From positions 1 through 64,000 of the forward strand of contig CALFSK010000016.1 in assembly GCA_937916845.1 (NCBI GenBank): a stretch of DNA of 64,000 nucleotides, given 5' to 3'. The position numbers were made by a program, and so were the translations under genes. Shown here piece by piece: positions 1 to 8,350 of this stretch. This DNA comes from an uncultured Lactobacillus sp. Its GTDB lineage: Bacteria; Bacillota; Bacilli; Lactobacillales; Lactobacillaceae. Each line of letters opens with the position of its first letter. Position 1 is the first letter of the stretch. The notes beneath the pieces are model-generated. The model was not told where the DNA came from. It searched no databases and saw only the letters and a program-made list of their open reading frames with translations.

Positions 1-15
1 TACATATTATATGTA
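1..15. promoter_or_regulatory. short palindrome at window edge
   Basis: Arms TACATAT and ATATGTA flank a single T, giving a perfect 7-bp dyad. It lies downstream of the hydrolase gene and at the window edge, so its gene context is unknown. It could be an operator of a gene to the left or chance in AT-rich DNA. Confidence 0.25.
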
Positions 16-72
16 CGAAGGCATTTCATTTACACAAGATTCTTGACGCTACCAAATTATTGTTAGTTGAAT

Positions 73-915
73 TTAACAGAAAGTTTCAATGATACTTTGC
101 GCAATTTCAGCAGCGTGACTCTCAAGTGCAAAGTGACCACTATCCACCGATTTAACCACGGCATTCTGATCATCCTTAGCGAAGGCTTCAGCACCAGGAA
201 AGATGAATGAAGGATCGTTGCGTCCCCAAATGGCTAACAATTTAGGTTGGTTTTCGCGAAGATAGGTTTGAAATTTCGGGTACTGTTTAATATTGTTCTG
301 ATAATCAAAAATTAGATCTAATTGATTTTCAGCATAATTAGGATTTTGTGTATAAGCAATATCTAGCGTGTAGCCATCTGGACTAACACTGTTCGCTGGC
401 GTTCCCGTTAAGTATTGTCCTTTGATTGTTGCGGGTGCAAACGCGCTCCGATAACTATCCCGCTTTTCAGGAGTTGGATTGTCCCAGAAATCTTGGCGAG
501 TGGCCCACTTTTCTCCTAAGCCTTCCCGGTAAACATTACCGTTTTGGCTAACAATCCCCTGAATCCATTCTGGGTGGTTGGCTGCAATCTGAAAACCAAT
601 TGGTGCGCCATAATCAAAAACATACATATAAAATTTCTTCAAACCGAGTTTTTCAATAAAGTCAGTCATAATGTCCGCTATATGATTAAACGTATAAGTA
701 AAGTGCTCATGATCTGGCATACTTGATTGGCCAAAGCCTGGATAATCTGGCGCAATTAAATGAAAATTATTTTCCAATAATGGCATTAAGTCCCTAAACA
801 TATGACTCGCAGAAGGAAAACCGTGGAACAAAATCATCGTTGGCTTTTGAGGGTCTCCTGATTCACGATAAAAAATATTTAATTGGTCTAATTGCATAGT
901 GTGAAAACTAGTCAT
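73..915 (-). CDS. alpha/beta hydrolase, haloalkane dehalogenase/epoxide hydrolase-like
   Basis: Cytosolic alpha/beta hydrolase of 280 residues, the usual length for the dehalogenase/epoxide-hydrolase branch. The oxyanion motif HGFP lies at 31-34. The nucleophile elbow reads VFDYGAP, which places Asp101 as nucleophile instead of serine. The triad is probably completed by Asp234 (in WGRNDPSF) and His261 (in SGHFALE). An Asp nucleophile is what that branch uses to form an ester intermediate; the substrate cannot be told from sequence. The start has a good AAGGAG site eight bases upstream. The gene follows the MarR-type regulator by about 5 bp, so the two form one transcript and the regulator probably controls the pair. 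Confidence 0.8.
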   Translation of the reverse strand: MTSFHTMQLDQLNIFYRESGDPQKPTMILFHGFPSASHMFRDLMPLLENNFHLIAPDYPGFGQSSMPDHEHFTYTFNHIADIMTDFIEKLGLKKFYMYVFDYGAPIGFQIAANHPEWIQGIVSQNGNVYREGLGEKWATRQDFWDNPTPEKRDSYRSAFAPATIKGQYLTGTPANSVSPDGYTLDIAYTQNPNYAENQLDLIFDYQNNIKQYPKFQTYLRENQPKLLAIWGRNDPSFIFPGAEAFAKDDQNAVVKSVDSGHFALESHAAEIAQSIIETFC

Positions 916-920
916 AATTA

Positions 921-1340
921 TTATCTCCTTAATTTCTCGTCATTAGTGGTTAACAAATTCGTCATCGCCGGCTTATCTGAGCCAAGCCTTTCCGTAGTAA
1001 ACGCGCCCCATTTTTCGAGGCACTGGTTGGCCGTCGTCAAAAAGTCCTTACTTTCAGGTAATAAGTCGATCTTCGCTGATTTTCCTTCGAGGTACATGTT
1101 AACGTAGCCGTTTCGTTCTAACTTCTGTGCCATCCGGTAAATTGAAGACCGTTCATAGCCAAGTCTTTCAGCGAGATTACTGATGGTTTGTGGGTGCTGG
1201 TCCTCTAAGGCCATCATTAAATATGAATAGGCCGGTTTCATCCCGGTAGGCTTAAAAAACTTGTCGGCAACTGCTTCAGCGGTGCGCATATAACGTGCCG
1301 CCGTGAAATAGGCACACGTCTCATAAAAGTGATGTGTCAA
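921..1340 (-). CDS. MarR-family transcriptional regulator
   Basis: Small winged-helix regulator. The recognition region runs through SNLAERLGYERSSIYRMAQKL, followed by the wing and the C-terminal dimerisation helix. An upstream ATG sits directly against the ribosome site GGAAAGGAG with no spacing, whereas a TTG three codons later lies eight bases from it. I therefore chose the TTG start, giving about 139 residues. It is the first gene of an operon with the alpha/beta hydrolase. A perfect 12-bp palindrome just upstream is a likely operator for autoregulation. MarR proteins of this type often respond to phenolics or oxidants; the ligand here is unknown. Confidence 0.75.
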   Translation of the reverse strand: MTHHFYETCAYFTAARYMRTAEAVADKFFKPTGMKPAYSYLMMALEDQHPQTISNLAERLGYERSSIYRMAQKLERNGYVNMYLEGKSAKIDLLPESKDFLTTANQCLEKWGAFTTERLGSDKPAMTNLLTTNDEKLRR

Positions 1341-1358
1341 ATCAGTCATCTCCTTTCC

Positions 1359-1370
1359 GTGTATATACAC
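1359..1370. promoter_or_regulatory. candidate MarR operator
   Basis: GTGTATATACAC is a perfect 12-bp palindrome about 20 bp upstream of the regulator start, overlapping the expected promoter. Position and symmetry fit an autoregulatory MarR site. No second copy was found in front of the MFS gene. Confidence 0.45.
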
Positions 1371-1424
1371 TATAAACCCGATTGAAATAAAAATCAAGTG
1401 AAATTATAATTTTAAAATTGTTAC

Positions 1425-1458
1425 AAAAAAGGTTTTCTGGACAAGTATCCAGAAAGCC
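1425..1458 (-). terminator. terminator after MFS transporter
   Basis: On the minus strand an 11-bp stem (GGCTTTCTGGA with TCCAGAAAACC) is followed by six T. It separates the MFS gene from the regulator/hydrolase operon. Confidence 0.8.
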
Positions 1459-1487
1459 TCGATAACTCACTATTTCACTGCATCTTC

Positions 1488-2834
1488 TCACCTTAAACGC
1501 TGTTTCTCACTCCTCAATAAAACAAGTGCCGCAATTAAGCTTAGCCCCGAAATTACTGAGATCACTAGCAGCTGGTCAAGGTACCTCGTTGAAAAGTTGT
1601 GGACACCACTCGTCAGCGCAACAACGACCGAAATCCCGACTGATTGACCAAATTGATGGACCGTGTTGACAACACCAGACGTCGCCCCGGCAATTTCAGG
1701 ATCTGTATTAGCCACCCCTTCCGCTGTTAACGGACTGAGCACCAGGCCTTGCCCAACGCCAAATATAACCATTGGAATGGCAATTGCAATCCAGTAACCC
1801 CGATTTAAGCCTAACGGAATGGTCAAAAAGACACCAACAGTGACTAGTATTACGGCAATAAGAATCAAACGGGCATTGCCAATTTTAGTAGATAATCTTG
1901 AAACTTGTAGCGCACCAACAAACTGTGGAATGGTGACGGGCAAAAATGCCAGCCCCGTCATCAACGGTGTAAACCCATAAATACGTTGTAGGGCTTGCGT
2001 CGTAACAAAGAAATAAGCAAACGCTGCGCCAATGAAGAAGAAGCGCGCAACATACGCACTATTACGTTGGCGATTAGCAAATAGCCGCAGCGGCATAATT
2101 GGGCTTTTGACCATTCGTTCAACGTATACAAACAACACCAGTGAAACAATCGCAATCATCAAGGCTAAACGTTGATGTGAAGCCCCATCGATACTGTAAA
2201 CTAGAGCTGATAATCCTAACACGGACAACAACGTACCCACGATATCAAGACGACTGGCACTTTTGATTTCATTATCATTAACAAAGCGCAGTGTTAGTAA
2301 AAACATCAGTAAGCCAACCGGAACATTTAAGAAAAATCCGTATCGCCAAGAAAACACGCTAGTAATGACCCCACCGAGTATCATCCCGCAGCTTGCACCA
2401 ATTCCGGCCGTTGTTCCATAGGCCGCAATTGCCCTAGCACGCATCGTTCCGTGATAATTATCTAACAAGAGTGCCAACGTTGTAGGCGCTAGGATGGCAG
2501 ACCCAATCCCTTGAAAAGCCCGCATGGAAATAATCATTGGACCGTTGACCGACAACCCCACCATCAAGGACCCAAAGGAAAATAACAGCAAACCAATCAA
2601 AAAGACTCGCTTACGACCGTACACATCGCCGATGCGGCCGCCAAACAATTGGAAGCCGCCGAAGGTTAAGGTGTACGCGCTGCTGACCCACGCCAGTGTT
2701 TGCGCATTCAACTGAAGATCAGTTGCTATTTTCACCGTACTTGTAAACACAATCGAATTATCCAAAAGTATCATAAAATAGCTTAATAAAATAATTGGTA
2801 AAACAATTCCAAATTTTCCTTTATTTTGAGTCAT
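1488..2834 (-). CDS. MFS drug exporter, DHA2/EmrB-QacA type
   Basis: Proton-driven multidrug efflux permease of the cytoplasmic membrane. The N-terminus has the DHA2 signature LLDNSIV in helix 1, and motif A reads GGRIGDVYGRKR between helices 2 and 3. The 448 residues are somewhat short for a 14-helix member (usually 470-510), so the last helix pair may be reduced. The gene is monocistronic, with its own upstream region and a strong terminator. The adjacent MarR operon suggests, but does not show, control by that regulator. The substrate is unknown. Confidence 0.8.
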   Translation of the reverse strand: MTQNKGKFGIVLPIILLSYFMILLDNSIVFTSTVKIATDLQLNAQTLAWVSSAYTLTFGGFQLFGGRIGDVYGRKRVFLIGLLLFSFGSLMVGLSVNGPMIISMRAFQGIGSAILAPTTLALLLDNYHGTMRARAIAAYGTTAGIGASCGMILGGVITSVFSWRYGFFLNVPVGLLMFLLTLRFVNDNEIKSASRLDIVGTLLSVLGLSALVYSIDGASHQRLALMIAIVSLVLFVYVERMVKSPIMPLRLFANRQRNSAYVARFFFIGAAFAYFFVTTQALQRIYGFTPLMTGLAFLPVTIPQFVGALQVSRLSTKIGNARLILIAVILVTVGVFLTIPLGLNRGYWIAIAIPMVIFGVGQGLVLSPLTAEGVANTDPEIAGATSGVVNTVHQFGQSVGISVVVALTSGVHNFSTRYLDQLLVISVISGLSLIAALVLLRSEKQRLR

Positions 2835-3034
2835 GACAAGCCCCTATCTCAATTAAAATATTTTTCTGTTAACGCACTATTAAAGATAGGCGTGACAAAC
2901 GATTTGACCATTCGCTGACCTTTCCGAGCGAATGACCCAATCATAAGACAGGCTTGGCTGTTTGAAAATTACCAGATTAACATACTAGCATACGATGGTT
3001 GTATACTGTCATATTAATCTGGTCCAAAAAGCGA
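2835..3034. other. intergenic region between two MFS genes
   Basis: This stretch holds the promoter region of the DHA2 transporter gene. I see no open reading frame with a ribosome site and no clear palindrome. It ends at the terminator of the next gene. Confidence 0.4.
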
Positions 3035-3062
3035 ATAAAAAAAGACGGCAGCATGCCATCTT
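3035..3062 (-). terminator. terminator after second MFS gene
   Basis: Minus-strand stem AAGATGGC/GCCGTCTT with an ATGCT loop and a run of T. Confidence 0.75.
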
Positions 3063-3142
3063 TCAAACGTAAAACATATTTACTTAGAAACCACATTGAT
3101 AACTTGGGGCTGGATTCTGTTTAGAGAAAAGTTAGTACCGCA

Positions 3143-4294
3143 TTAAGCCAGCCGACGCCGATTTAACCAATAGACCAGCACAACCGCCGGCAATGTAATC
3201 ATCATCACTGGGTAGAACCATGCCCATGGTAAAAGTGTGCTAATTAAGCCACCAAACATTGGGCCGAGCGTCATGCCTAAGTCGATGCCGATATAAAAAG
3301 TGCTATTGGCCAGCCCACGGTCACTGTCAGGAACTAAGGTCAACGCCTTAGCTTGGCAAATCGAGTACATCAACCCGTAGCCAGCAGCTAACCCAAGCGC
3401 CGCCACAACTAGCATCGCCCAATTGCTCAAATCAATTAAGGCCAGTACACCAATAAAATTACATCCCAAGCAAATCCAGAAAAACTTTTTAAAGGGAATC
3501 CGGTCAAACAAGTCACGTAATCCTAGTCTTAGTCCTAGCAATATGACAGCATACACTGGGAAAAACGCCCCCGCCGGTACCGAAAAATGGCGCTGTTCAA
3601 TGTAACTGACAATGTACGTCTGCGTTGCAAAATAAGGCAACGAAAATAGCATTAAAATCACGGCTACCGGAATCACTTTTGGTTGTACGATTCTTAACCG
3701 CCGCGGTTGGGCTGTCTTTTTCATCGGTCGTGGAATGCCACGATTACCAACAAACTGAATTAAAACTAGCATCAATAAACTGCAAGCAGCCGATGTCCAA
3801 AAGACCAATTGATAGCTAAAATGCGCATATAAATAGACCGCTAAAGCAGGACCCACTGCCATCCCCATCGCATTGGCAAGGCCATAGATGCCCATGCCGG
3901 AACCAATTCTGTCCGCTGGCAACAGGCTCGCCATCCAGGTTGCCATGCAAACTGAACAGAGTGTGTAACCAATCCCAGTAATAATCCGACAAAGAATAAT
4001 CAGTTTAAGATTGGTCGTGAAACTGTATCCTAAACTGGCGAGCACAAACAAGCTCCCACCCACGAGGGTTAAATGGTATTTAGAAACTCGATCCGTTAAG
4101 TTGCCCGCCACCGGACGTAACAATAATGACGTCAAATTGGTCGCACCAGCAACCACTCCCGCTGTCAGGCTATTGGCCCCAACTGAGGTCGCAAAGCCCG
4201 CAATAACGGGATTAATTAACATCGGATTCATTAAAAAGAAAAAACTGGCTGCCAAGACTAGCTTGACATCCTTCGTATACAAATGTGTCTTCAT
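3143..4294 (-). CDS. MFS transporter, DHA1-like
   Basis: Twelve-helix major facilitator of 383 residues. A motif-A-like GNLTDRVSKYHL follows helix 2, and a glycine-rich helix 5 (LANAMGMAVGPALAV) resembles antiporter motif C, so drug or metabolite efflux is likely. The reading frame begins with TTG-ATG; I chose the ATG, which has AGAAAG at suitable distance. The gene is monocistronic with terminators on both sides. No regulator is adjacent. Family assignment is firm, substrate unknown. Confidence 0.75.
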   Translation of the reverse strand: MKTHLYTKDVKLVLAASFFFLMNPMLINPVIAGFATSVGANSLTAGVVAGATNLTSLLLRPVAGNLTDRVSKYHLTLVGGSLFVLASLGYSFTTNLKLIILCRIITGIGYTLCSVCMATWMASLLPADRIGSGMGIYGLANAMGMAVGPALAVYLYAHFSYQLVFWTSAACSLLMLVLIQFVGNRGIPRPMKKTAQPRRLRIVQPKVIPVAVILMLFSLPYFATQTYIVSYIEQRHFSVPAGAFFPVYAVILLGLRLGLRDLFDRIPFKKFFWICLGCNFIGVLALIDLSNWAMLVVAALGLAAGYGLMYSICQAKALTLVPDSDRGLANSTFYIGIDLGMTLGPMFGGLISTLLPWAWFYPVMMITLPAVVLVYWLNRRRLA

Positions 4295-4370
4295 CAAAAT
4301 TACACTTTCTAAAGTTTAAATTAGTCCTGTCTATTCCACAATAACCTTCTTTTATTGTAGTCCCATGTCA

Positions 4371-4402
4371 AAAAGTGTGCTGAGAATTTTTTCCAGCACA
4401 CT
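4371..4402 (-). terminator. terminator after FakA-like small gene
   Basis: Minus-strand stem AAGTGTGCTG/CAGCACACTT followed by TTT. It lies between the small FakA-like gene and the MFS gene. Confidence 0.7.
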
Positions 4403-4541
4403 TCTGATTAAAATCATTTGGTATCCATCTTTGGAATAGCCATCGATAACAGTCAGAGCAGTTTATCTAATTCAATACTCGTCCACGCATTGGTCTTGTA
4501 CTGAAAATTTTTTTGAATAATCATTACACCCGATTTAGTCG

Positions 4542-4793
4542 TTAGCCTTTTAGTCCTCTTGATTGTCGATCCATATCTTCCACAACCACATCAAATATTT
4601 CTCCTACCGATGCACAATATTCTAAAACCAGCCATGGTTCATTAGTATGAAAATGAATCTTAATTAAGTTCGTATCTCCAACCGCAATCAAGCTATCGCC
4701 TTTAAGATTCGTACGAAAGTAATTGTTTATTTTGTCTTCATCCATATCGTGCCCATCAATTAAACATTGTGTATCATATCGAAATTGTGTCAA
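4542..4793 (-). CDS. stand-alone FakA/YloV middle-domain-like protein
   Basis: An 83-residue protein matching only one segment of the much larger (about 550-residue) DAK2-type proteins FakA/YloV. The diagnostic stretch is GDSLIAVGDTNLIKIHFHTN followed by PWLVLEY, comparable to GDSLVVVGD...VKVHVHTN in FakA. The kinase domain and the C-terminal domain are absent, so it cannot act as a kinase alone. It could be a remnant, or a regulatory or carrier domain acting with a DegV-type protein encoded elsewhere. It is divergent from a TetR regulator with a strong shared operator, which argues for a regulated functional gene rather than debris. Confidence 0.6.
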   Translation of the reverse strand: MTQFRYDTQCLIDGHDMDEDKINNYFRTNLKGDSLIAVGDTNLIKIHFHTNEPWLVLEYCASVGEIFDVVVEDMDRQSRGLKG

Positions 4794-4853
4794 AATCTAT
4801 CACTCCTATTTTAAAATTACGTTTCCTGAAACTAATTTTTTGATTGCTTCGCC

Positions 4854-4876
4854 TTTACAGTACAATGTACTGTAAA
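4854..4876. promoter_or_regulatory. candidate TetR operator
   Basis: Perfect inverted repeat with 10-bp arms TTTACAGTAC and GTACTGTAAA separated by AAT. It lies in the divergent region between the small FakA-like gene and the TetR gene, the expected place for a repressor that controls both. Confidence 0.7.
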
Positions 4877-4928
4877 AATAGTCAACTTTCATCAAGATAT
4901 GCTATACTTCGTTTTGTGGAGGTCAATT

Positions 4929-5579
4929 ATGTCAAATACCACCGAAGAAAAGATTATTGAAACTGCAATCCAATTGTTCAACCGTGACGGTTACAAGCGG
5001 ACCTCATTACGGACAATTGCTGAAGTTGCTGGGACAACCATTGGTAATCTAACCTACCATTTTCCCAAGAAAGAAAGTCTACTAATTGCAATTCAAAACA
5101 AAATTAGTTTTGAATTCACCAATGTTACTAATGATTTATCTAATACTGGTACAGATGCCTTAAGTATGTTGCTAAAAGTTTTTACTCAATCTGCTCAAAT
5201 TAAACAAGTCCATACGTTTTATTTTAAGGATTTCGATGCCATTATGAATGAAAATCCTCATTTACGTGCAACTGCTCAAGCTTTTCGCACAACGTTACTT
5301 GATGCCTATGAACATTGTTTTAAAAAATTAATTGATTTTAAAATATTTAGAAATGATCTCACCGAGACTAACTACCATATTCTGATACTAACCCTGTTAA
5401 ACATTGATTACGCTTGGGAACTACGTTGTGGTCCTAAAAATGAATTAAACCAAGCTCCATTAAAAACGGATGAAGTCTGCACCAATCTTATCTATCCTTA
5501 CCTAACAGACCTTGGGCAGGCTACAATAAAACAGATTGAATTTCCCGTAAAAAATAAACATCGAAATTCAATGTCATGA
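4929..5579 (+). CDS. TetR/AcrR-family regulator
   Basis: TetR-type repressor of 216 residues. The N-terminal helix-turn-helix covers about residues 6-52 (FNRDGYKRTSLRTIAEVAG then GNLTYHFPKKESLL), with a variable all-helical ligand domain after it. The ATG chosen is preceded by GGAGG five bases upstream; an in-frame ATG ten codons earlier has no site. A 23-bp perfect inverted repeat lies between it and the divergent small gene. The ligand is unknown; pairing with a FakA-like domain suggests a lipid or acyl-type signal, which is only an inference. Confidence 0.8.
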   Translation: MSNTTEEKIIETAIQLFNRDGYKRTSLRTIAEVAGTTIGNLTYHFPKKESLLIAIQNKISFEFTNVTNDLSNTGTDALSMLLKVFTQSAQIKQVHTFYFKDFDAIMNENPHLRATAQAFRTTLLDAYEHCFKKLIDFKIFRNDLTETNYHILILTLLNIDYAWELRCGPKNELNQAPLKTDEVCTNLIYPYLTDLGQATIKQIEFPVKNKHRNSMS

Positions 5580-5591
5580 AGCTTTATGTAT

Positions 5592-5617
5592 AAAAAAGAG
5601 ATGGTACTAACCATCCC
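5592..5617 (-). terminator. terminator of the decayed oxidoreductase
   Basis: Minus-strand stem GGGATGGT/ACCATCTC (one G-T pair) with a TAGT loop, then six T. Confidence 0.7.
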
Positions 5618-5628
5618 TTCAACTCACT

Positions 5629-5991
5629 CTATTTACTTAGTACCTTACAATCAGCTAGGCCTGTCTCCATCTGTATTTGGCTTGTTAACACCGATTGATG
5701 CTTTGCTAAATTTTGATGGTTTCTGAGCAATATCAACAACAATTTGGGCGATTGACTTTCTTGAAAATTCAGTCCCTTAAACGATTCATCCTTTTGTGTA
5801 ACTTCATGGTCAACTAATGTGGTATTGTTCCATTGACCAAATTTACCAGGAACCTCATCGTAAATACCTAGTGTTGAGAACCAGGCTAGTCTTGTTTTAC
5901 CAGCCTTGTGCATTGCCTCAACAATTGTTTCCGCTTGTTCTTTGAAGTTGTCGCTCGCTAAGTTGGCGTATACCATGTCTACATCTTCCAT
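5629..5991 (-). pseudogene. decayed NAD(P)-binding (atypical SDR) oxidoreductase
   Basis: Remnant of an NmrA/YwnB-like NAD(P)H-binding protein. The N-terminal Rossmann half with its GxxGxxG is missing; what remains starts at DMVYANLAS. About 30 residues are absent between FGQWNNTTL and VDHEVTQKDE compared with the family. After ESFKG the frame is wrong: shifting by one base restores TEFSRKSIAQIVVDIAQKPS and then SIGVNKPNTDGDRPS with a stop, exactly the family C-terminus. A single lost A near 5775 explains this. The current open frame of 120 residues therefore ends in nonsense. The comparison with the family is from memory; the frameshift is directly visible. Confidence 0.8.
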
Positions 5992-6016
5992 TTATGCACG
6001 AAAAATAGTGTTAAAA

Positions 6017-7441
6017 TTATCGGCTAAAGAAGCGGTAACACCGGCGTAAAAGTTCTTCCGGCGATTCATTGTAGACTAATTCAAGGTCCTGCCGCACCTT
6101 GATTTGCGGTTTACCAATTGTTGCCAACAAGCTGTGTGACAATCCTTCGCTCAGCAGTAGCGTAAAATCAATTTGCTTGGATAATGCGGCGGTCGTGATC
6201 CATGAAATACTGCGTTCCTGATCATTCACGATTATCGGATCGATTCCAAACGAACGGAACATCTGATTGAGCCGCTGTGTCCGTTGCCAAGTCACCACCA
6301 GCACCTTTTTTCCATTCAGCTTAGCTACGGCATCTGCTGGCAACAAATCCTGGTAATCCTTACGCGCATGGCGACGGTGTAGCTGTAACTCATGGTGCAA
6401 TCGTAACTGGCTAGGCGTAACATCACGAAAGACCGTCGTAATCACAACCCGGTTACCATCAATCTTTCCCGCATAAACGGCGTTCACCGATAGCCGCTTT
6501 TTAGACTGACCAACGCACCGATACTGTCGATAAACCTGGCCATTGACTACTTGAAAATAATACCCACCCTGATGTTTAACAAAACAGCCAAAAATTCGGT
6601 TGCCATCATTCACCATTACGTCTTCTAACAAAATCTTCCGATACCGCTGATAAGCATCTGGCAACCACTTGACGGCTCCTATTCGTTCAACAGTTAATTC
6701 ACGCATTACCTGATCTACTAACGGTAAGGCTGTTAACTTAGACTGATTTTTAGGCTGACGTCGCAACTGGGTGTTTTGTTCTAACAACATATCAGTCCGT
6801 TCATGTGCTCTTTTGAGTGCAGTATCTAATCCCATCACTTGGTGTTTAAAATCATGATACTGCTTAAGCTTTTCTTTTTCTTTAGCAGTAATCGGTCGTT
6901 GTTCCTGATTAAGGATTGCTTGCTGCCGGACTTCAGTCATTCTTTTCTCAGTTTGAGCTGCAATAATCAAACTATACGCGAGCCAATCGCTAGCCCCACT
7001 AATATAAGTTTCAGTCTGCGTCAATCGGTGTTGAAGCTTCTGCTTATCTGACAATCCTTGGTCACGACTTTGTTGAAGCTGCGAGACCTGAACTTTGGTT
7101 TGTTTCAAGTTCTCTTGCGTTACTTGCAATTGGTGCTTCATTTGGTGTAATTGCTGCCGCAATGCGTGCGCTCGGCCTTGGTCCTGTTTCGACTGTTTAA
7201 TCTTTTTTAATTGTCGTTGTAAATGTCGGTTTTCTCGTTTTAACTCAGCGTCTGGCTGCTCTTTAGTAGCCACTACTGGTTTTGAAGTTGTATATGCAGC
7301 TGTTGACACGTGGTGCTTGCGATAACGATCAATTAACGCCTTCTTGGCTTCGCGTGCCTGTTCTTGATAGTCAAAATGTTCAGCTTGGTTACTCTTTTTA
7401 TCAAGTTGATAAGTCATTTTCTTCACACCGTATCCCCCCAC
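6017..7441 (-). CDS. large coiled-coil protein of unknown function
   Basis: I do not recognise a characterised homologue. Residues about 60-230 are charged and glutamine-rich with heptad character, so a long coiled coil is likely. A conserved-looking middle section follows (about 240-350). The last 100 residues begin with the hydrophobic strand KKVLVVTWQ and contain FTLLLSEGLSHSLL, a pattern reminiscent of DUF2325-type domains, but this is weak. There is no signal peptide or membrane segment, so it is probably cytosolic. The frame opens with GTG; a GTG five codons later, preceded by GGGGGGA, or an ATG at codon 9 are equally plausible starts. Confidence 0.6.
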   Translation of the reverse strand: MGGYGVKKMTYQLDKKSNQAEHFDYQEQAREAKKALIDRYRKHHVSTAAYTTSKPVVATKEQPDAELKRENRHLQRQLKKIKQSKQDQGRAHALRQQLHQMKHQLQVTQENLKQTKVQVSQLQQSRDQGLSDKQKLQHRLTQTETYISGASDWLAYSLIIAAQTEKRMTEVRQQAILNQEQRPITAKEKEKLKQYHDFKHQVMGLDTALKRAHERTDMLLEQNTQLRRQPKNQSKLTALPLVDQVMRELTVERIGAVKWLPDAYQRYRKILLEDVMVNDGNRIFGCFVKHQGGYYFQVVNGQVYRQYRCVGQSKKRLSVNAVYAGKIDGNRVVITTVFRDVTPSQLRLHHELQLHRRHARKDYQDLLPADAVAKLNGKKVLVVTWQRTQRLNQMFRSFGIDPIIVNDQERSISWITTAALSKQIDFTLLLSEGLSHSLLATIGKPQIKVRQDLELVYNESPEELLRRCYRFFSR

Positions 7442-7560
7442 TCAACTAATTTATTTAAGTGTATCACGGATATCACAAAAAGGGGAACATATGTTTATAA
7501 ACGAGCTATTTTCTTATATGTTACACATCATTAGTTACAAACAACTTGTTCACCAATACC

Positions 7561-7640
7561 TATTACAGCCCCGTAATTCCCATTCAAACTCTACAATACT
7601 AGCTACAGCTCTGTAACCCTCTTTCAAGCTCCACAATACT
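7561..7640. repeat. two 40-bp degenerate tandem units
   Basis: Two adjacent 40-bp units share TACAGC.C.GTAA, then TTCAA.CTC.ACAATACT. A third, diverged unit lies at about 8219-8258. They occupy the upstream regions of the coiled-coil gene and of the HesB-like gene. This is part of a larger duplicated flank; it is too short and too irregular for CRISPR. Confidence 0.6.
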
Positions 7641-7662
7641 AGCTATTGTTTTAAAAATCTAC

Positions 7663-7769
7663 ATATGTATCAAAAAAGGACGGCTGCAGCCATCCTTTTA
7701 CATCAATTCTATTTACTTAGCAACTTCATGATTTTTATCCAACATATATTGGAATTCAATCTTCCAATT
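7663..7769 (-). repeat. left copy of duplicated flank with gene-tail fragment
   Basis: This segment is about 90% identical by eye to the terminator and 3' end of the gene at 8351-8596. Read on the minus strand it still encodes IEFQYMLDKNHEVAK and a stop, the C-terminus of that protein, then the same terminator. It is therefore a truncated duplicate of that gene's tail, now downstream of the HesB-like gene. Confidence 0.75.
7672..7699 (-). terminator. terminator after HesB-like gene
   Basis: Minus-strand palindromic stem GGATGGCTGCAGCCGTCC followed by six T. It is a copy of the terminator at 8311-8338. Confidence 0.8.
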
Positions 7770-7773
7770 AGAA

Positions 7774-8124
7774 TTATTCAGTATCGTCATTAATAATTTC
7801 AACAGCTGCATCCAATATGCTATTAGAACCAGCCAAAGAAAAAGTATTCCATTGCTCATTCAATCTGATTTCCATTTGTTCATCTAGTTGATCAGATGCT
7901 TCTCCTTTGATCCACACCAATCCTAAATTTGAGTCAATAGTCTGATCAAAATCTGGAAGAATCGCATCTTTATCAACAAAAACCAAATGAAAATGTTGCC
8001 CATTTGGAAAATCTCCTTTTTGGGAAAAAGGACCAACACCATCATCATAATCAAGCAAAACCTTTTTACTATCTAAATATTCTTTTAATTTTTGCTGAGC
8101 AGACTTAGAAAAAATTAGTTTCAT
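7774..8124 (-). CDS. HesB-like iron-sulfur biosynthesis family protein
   Basis: Small acidic protein (116 residues) of the lactobacillar HesB/YneR-like Fe-S biosynthesis family. The typical opening MKLIFSKSAQQKLKEYL is followed by LLDYDDGVGPFS. It lacks the conserved cysteines of true A-type scaffold proteins, so a scaffold role is doubtful. I chose the ATG with AAAGGGG seven bases upstream instead of one 15 codons earlier. It is flanked by two copies of the same roughly 100-bp segment, so it may have been inserted between, or trapped by, a duplication. Confidence 0.65.
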   Translation of the reverse strand: MKLIFSKSAQQKLKEYLDSKKVLLDYDDGVGPFSQKGDFPNGQHFHLVFVDKDAILPDFDQTIDSNLGLVWIKGEASDQLDEQMEIRLNEQWNTFSLAGSNSILDAAVEIINDDTE

Positions 8125-8310
8125 TTTTTGCCCCTTTCTTTTTGCTTTTTCCAAAATATCATAATTCACATTGGTTAAATAAATTTCAATTACATAATTT
8201 CTATGGAAATTCTACAATATTAATTACAGCTCCGCAACTCTTACTCAAGCTCCATTGGACACAATCTTAAGCGTTTAGTCCACCCTAGTATACCGGCAAT
8301 GATTGTATTG

Positions 8311-8338
8311 AAAAAGGACGGCCGCAGCCATCCTTTTT
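8311..8338 (-). terminator. terminator after 81-residue gene
   Basis: Minus-strand stem GGATGGCTGCGGCCGTCC then five T. Confidence 0.8.
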
Positions 8339-8350
8339 CATCAATCCTAT

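Noticed and set aside
7561..7640. Tandem 40-bp units as a CRISPR array
   Set aside because: Two degenerate units with no spacers between identical repeats and no cas genes.
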